A stretch of 7,569 nucleotides of DNA, from assembly GCF_900451195.1 (NCBI RefSeq), contig NZ_UGHR01000005.1, forward strand, positions 1-7,569. The letters run 5' to 3'. The notes under the pieces were generated by a model that was not told where the DNA came from, searched no databases, and worked only from the letters and a program-made list of their open reading frames with translations. Shown piece by piece: positions 5,178 to 7,569 of this stretch. This DNA comes from Iodobacter fluviatilis. Its GTDB lineage: Bacteria; Pseudomonadota; Gammaproteobacteria; Burkholderiales; Chitinibacteraceae. Position 1 is the stretch's first letter, and each line of letters begins with the position of its first letter. Both the position numbers and the translations under genes were made by a program.

Positions 5178-6800
5178 ATGGCATTGAGATATTACAATAC
5201 GAAGTATGTTTTTTTATACATGTATTTCTTATAGTGCTAATTCCATTTGTTTTGTACTTCATGTTTTTTAATAACCCTATTATGTTTGACGATAATTATT
5301 TTTTTAATGGCGTTGTTCATGATCAGTTTTTAAATAAATATTTTGATTTTTCTTTACGATGGCTGCCTTATGCAACATTTGAATGGACCCGCGTTGCTTT
5401 TGGAAATGATGTCATATGGCTTCATTTAGGAAACTCAATTATTCATGCCTGTAATGGTGTCCTTCTGTACATTTTATTAAAATATCTTTTAAAAGAAGTA
5501 ATAAAGAGTGAAGTCAAAGGTTTATCTTTAGAAAATACCGCGTTTTTTGCAAGTTTAATTTTTTCCCTGCACCCAGCTGCTGCATATTCTGTAGCTTATT
5601 TATCACAAAGAAGTATGCTGATGGCTACTTTTTTTGCGTTAGCCATGTTGCTTTTGTTTATTAAAAGCATTATTTTTGAAAATAAATTATTTTTATACGT
5701 TTCAGCATTGTTGTATGGCTTGTCTGTGCTTTGCAAAGAAAATGCCATTATGTTGCCGAGCATAGCATTTATGTCAGCAATTTTAGTAAGAAAAGACGTT
5801 AAGAATATTTTGAAGTTTAGCTGGCCATATTTTTTAATGTGCACTTTTATTGCGGCTTATGTATTCTATGCTAAAAAAAATGAAATAGATCTGTACGGCT
5901 CAGCATATGAATTAGGTGCTCCGGCTATGTTTTCCCGGTTGGCATTAATTGATCCTGATTTTAACGTAAAACTAGCCTATCCACTTTCAGTATTTACACA
6001 GGCAGGTTTATTTTTTAAATATTTAATGATCTGGTTTTTACCTTCTTCGCGGTGGATGTCAATAGATATTTATGAAGTTTTTGCAACCAAATTTATATTA
6101 TTTCCTCAGTTGCCTGCTGCCATATTCTATGTTTTATTTCCATTTCCATTTATGTACTTATTGAAAAAAAGAGGTTTACCGGGGTTGTTAGGCTTTTCTT
6201 TCCTTTGCCCATGGATAATGTTTTTTACAGAGTTTTCAACGATACGCATTCAGGAATCATTCGTTATTTATCGCAGCTATATTTGGCTTGTTTTTGTATC
6301 TTGCGCTTTGCCGTTTTTTTACAAAAATTGAATGCTAAAAATCAATTATATTGCTAAGTGCTATAGCCGTGCTGATGTTGCCATTAACTTTACAAAGGTT
6401 GGTTAGTTTTTCTCATCCATTATTATTATGGGACGATGCAGCCAGATTACTGGATGGAAAAGAAAACAGGCCTGGTGTAGAGCGTGTTTATCACAATAGA
6501 GGCTTGGCTTTTTTTAAAGAGAGACAATATATTTCTGCGCTTAATGATTTCAATAAGGCTTTAGAAATATGGCCGCAGTACAGCTTTGTTTACAATGACA
6601 GAGGAGCTGTTTATCTTGAAATGCAGGATTATCAAAAGGCGCTGGAAGACTTTAATCGGTCCATTTTATTAAAGCCAGATTACTTCAGACCCTATCTGGG
6701 TCGCGCTCGTGTTTTTGAGCTTCAGGCAAAGCCAGAGCTAGCCAGAGACGACTACATTAAAGCATGTACATTAGGCCTTACTGCTGCCTGTACCCGATAA
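5178..6800 (+). pseudogene. GT-C/TMTC-like glycosyltransferase, mirror copy with three frameshifts
   Basis: This covers the same gene as 781-2406. A T8 run is T7 at 5209-5215, breaking the frame near codon 13. The next open stretch resumes at residue 20 (GTG at 5234) and runs to 6331. A second T8 run is T7 at 6314-6320, and an A6 run is A5 at 6337-6341. The frame then continues to the normal stop as the TPR part (from about 6351). One residue also differs (F105 to L) at a T/A run border. All changes lie at homopolymers, as expected of sequencing error. Slipped-strand phase variation is a weaker alternative. Confidence 0.88.
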
Positions 6801-6847
6801 TTAGTGCACTTGTCGGGAAATACTTTGAGTTCACTTGTTTTATAAGC

Positions 6848-6863
6848 TGGCATGACTATTGCT
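6848..6863 (+). promoter_or_regulatory. Sigma-54 promoter of pilin A, mirror copy
   Basis: TGGCAT-GACTA-TTGCT is identical to 718-733 on the other strand, with GG and GC 10 bases apart. Confidence 0.85.
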
Positions 6864-6939
6864 TAGTACTCCCCCGTGAATGTTTTGGTTAAGTGAAACG
6901 CAGGGTTTCCTTCTGGAACATTATATGGGAGCGATAAAT

Positions 6940-7357
6940 ATGAAAAACATGCAAAAAGGTTTTACCCTGATCGAATTGATGATCGTTGTTGCGATCATCG
7001 GTATCTTGGCTGCTGTAGCGATTCCTTCGTACCAAAATTACACAGCAAAATCTAAATTTGCTGCTGCTTTAGCTGAGACAGCGTCACCAAAGACTGGTGT
7101 TGATGCTCGTATTGCTGACGGAACAGTTCCTACGAAAGAAGATATTGGTATTAAGCAAGCTACAGCCAATTGTACTTCGAATCTCTTGAATGGTTTTTCA
7201 TCTTCATCGGAAGCTGGTACTATTGTTTGCACAAATCAATGGTGGCCCTAAAGCTGTATCAGGCAAGAAAATTACTCAAACTCGTACTTCAGATGGCCAA
7301 TGGTCTTGCTCTTCAGATGCTGATGCTGCAGCAAAATCAAAAGGTTGTGACGCATAA
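6940..7357 (+). pseudogene. pilA: Type IV prepilin A, frameshifted mirror copy
   Basis: It matches left-arm pilin A through Cys97 and Thr98. The left arm then has GCACAATC and this copy GCACAAATC: one added A at 7233-7235 shifts the frame to a stop at 7251, removing the C-terminal disulfide loop. The original frame resumes in sequence afterwards and its stop codon is still present at 7355-7357. It is probably a sequencing length error. Confidence 0.88.
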
Positions 7358-7392
7358 TATTTAGCCTTAAATTCGTTAGAGGTTAGCTTAAT

Positions 7393-7427
7393 AAAAAACG
7401 CACAAATGAATTTTGTGCGTTTTTTTT
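7393..7427 (+). terminator. Terminator after pilin A, mirror copy
   Basis: ACGCACAAA and TTTGTGCGT form the same 9-bp stem as 155-189, followed by eight T. Confidence 0.87.
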
Positions 7428-7438
7428 GAAAAGAAAAA

Positions 7439-7569
7439 ATGAAAAAATATAATAGAATTATATTGTTTTAGTTGCTTTACTGCCATTTGTATATTTATAT
7501 CCCTATCGGCCATATGGAGCTTGGATAGCCGAAACAAGTGCGCTTATTTTGGTTGCACTTATGTTGTCA
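7439..7569 (+). pseudogene. Small hydrophobic ORF, broken and truncated mirror copy
   Basis: This is the copy of the 46-residue ORF at 3-143. A T5 run shortened to T4 puts a TAG after ten codons, and a T4 run shortened to T3 follows further on. The window ends before the original stop codon. Because the reading frame here depends on homopolymer length, neither copy alone proves the ORF is real. Confidence 0.4.

Larger units (their letters stand above)
3813..7569 (-). repeat. Right arm of the window-wide inverted repeat (error-rich copy)
   Basis: This is the reverse-complement copy of 11-3772. By eye, outside the central element, it differs from the left arm by about ten small changes. Most are one-base gains or losses in A/T runs. 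There is also one 2-base loss (near 4970) and one T-to-A change at a T/A run boundary (near 5489). These break pilin B, the glycosyltransferase, pilin A and the small ORF here, while every left-arm gene is open. The bias toward homopolymer length changes looks like uncorrected long-read error rather than gene decay. Confidence 0.95.

Noticed and set aside
4707..7357. True pseudogenisation of a duplicated pilin operon
   Set aside because: Indels at homopolymers greatly outnumber substitutions and promoters, terminators and the tRNA are unchanged. This fits read error better than decay.
11..7569. A Moraxella-style invertible pilin segment
   Set aside because: Invertible pilin loci carry two different pilin ends flanking a switch and a Piv-type recombinase nearby. 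Here both arms hold the same genes throughout and no recombinase is present.

Overview
The window is one giant inverted repeat. Bases 11-3772 (left arm) are matched almost base for base, in reverse complement, by 3813-7569 (right arm), around a 40-base unpaired centre (3773-3812). It therefore holds one block of about 3.7 kb written twice. The left arm has every gene intact. The right arm repeats the same genes with several frameshifts, nearly all one-base length changes in A or T runs, so the left arm should be taken as the reference.

The block is a type IV pilus pilin locus. Read in the direction of transcription (minus strand of the left arm) it holds: pilin C (2988-3398) behind a sigma-54 promoter, a terminator, pilin B (2469-2879), a strong terminator, a 541-residue multi-spanning membrane glycosyltransferase with C-terminal TPR repeats (781-2406), a second sigma-54 promoter, pilin A (225-641), a terminator, and a 46-residue membrane ORF (3-143). 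A tRNA-Thr(CGT) gene (3598-3673) diverges from pilin C. The pilins are prepilin-peptidase substrates that polymerise into the pilus. The membrane enzyme resembles the TMTC/GT-C type and is inferred to glycosylate one or more of these pilins. Its gene begins 14 bases after a strong pilin terminator, so low-level readthrough probably supplies it.

The centre (3692-3899) looks like a hairpin-forming, MITE/REP-like element of about 179 bp (3703-3881) inserted at CTAG in the loop of the tRNA-Thr terminator. Its two halves are the only part of the palindrome with real sequence divergence. This suggests the natural locus ends in that hairpin and that everything to the right is a fold-back copy of the left. 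That would be an amplification, sequencing or assembly artefact, or less likely a true palindromic duplication.

The organism is probably an AT-rich gammaproteobacterium. The evidence is the RpoN-type pilin promoters, the pilin sequences, the tRNA with encoded CCA, the pilin locus beside tRNA-Thr as in Pseudomonas aeruginosa, and the CCCCCTTT/AAAGGG REP-like repeat. Something near Moraxellaceae is possible, but the genus cannot be fixed from this window.
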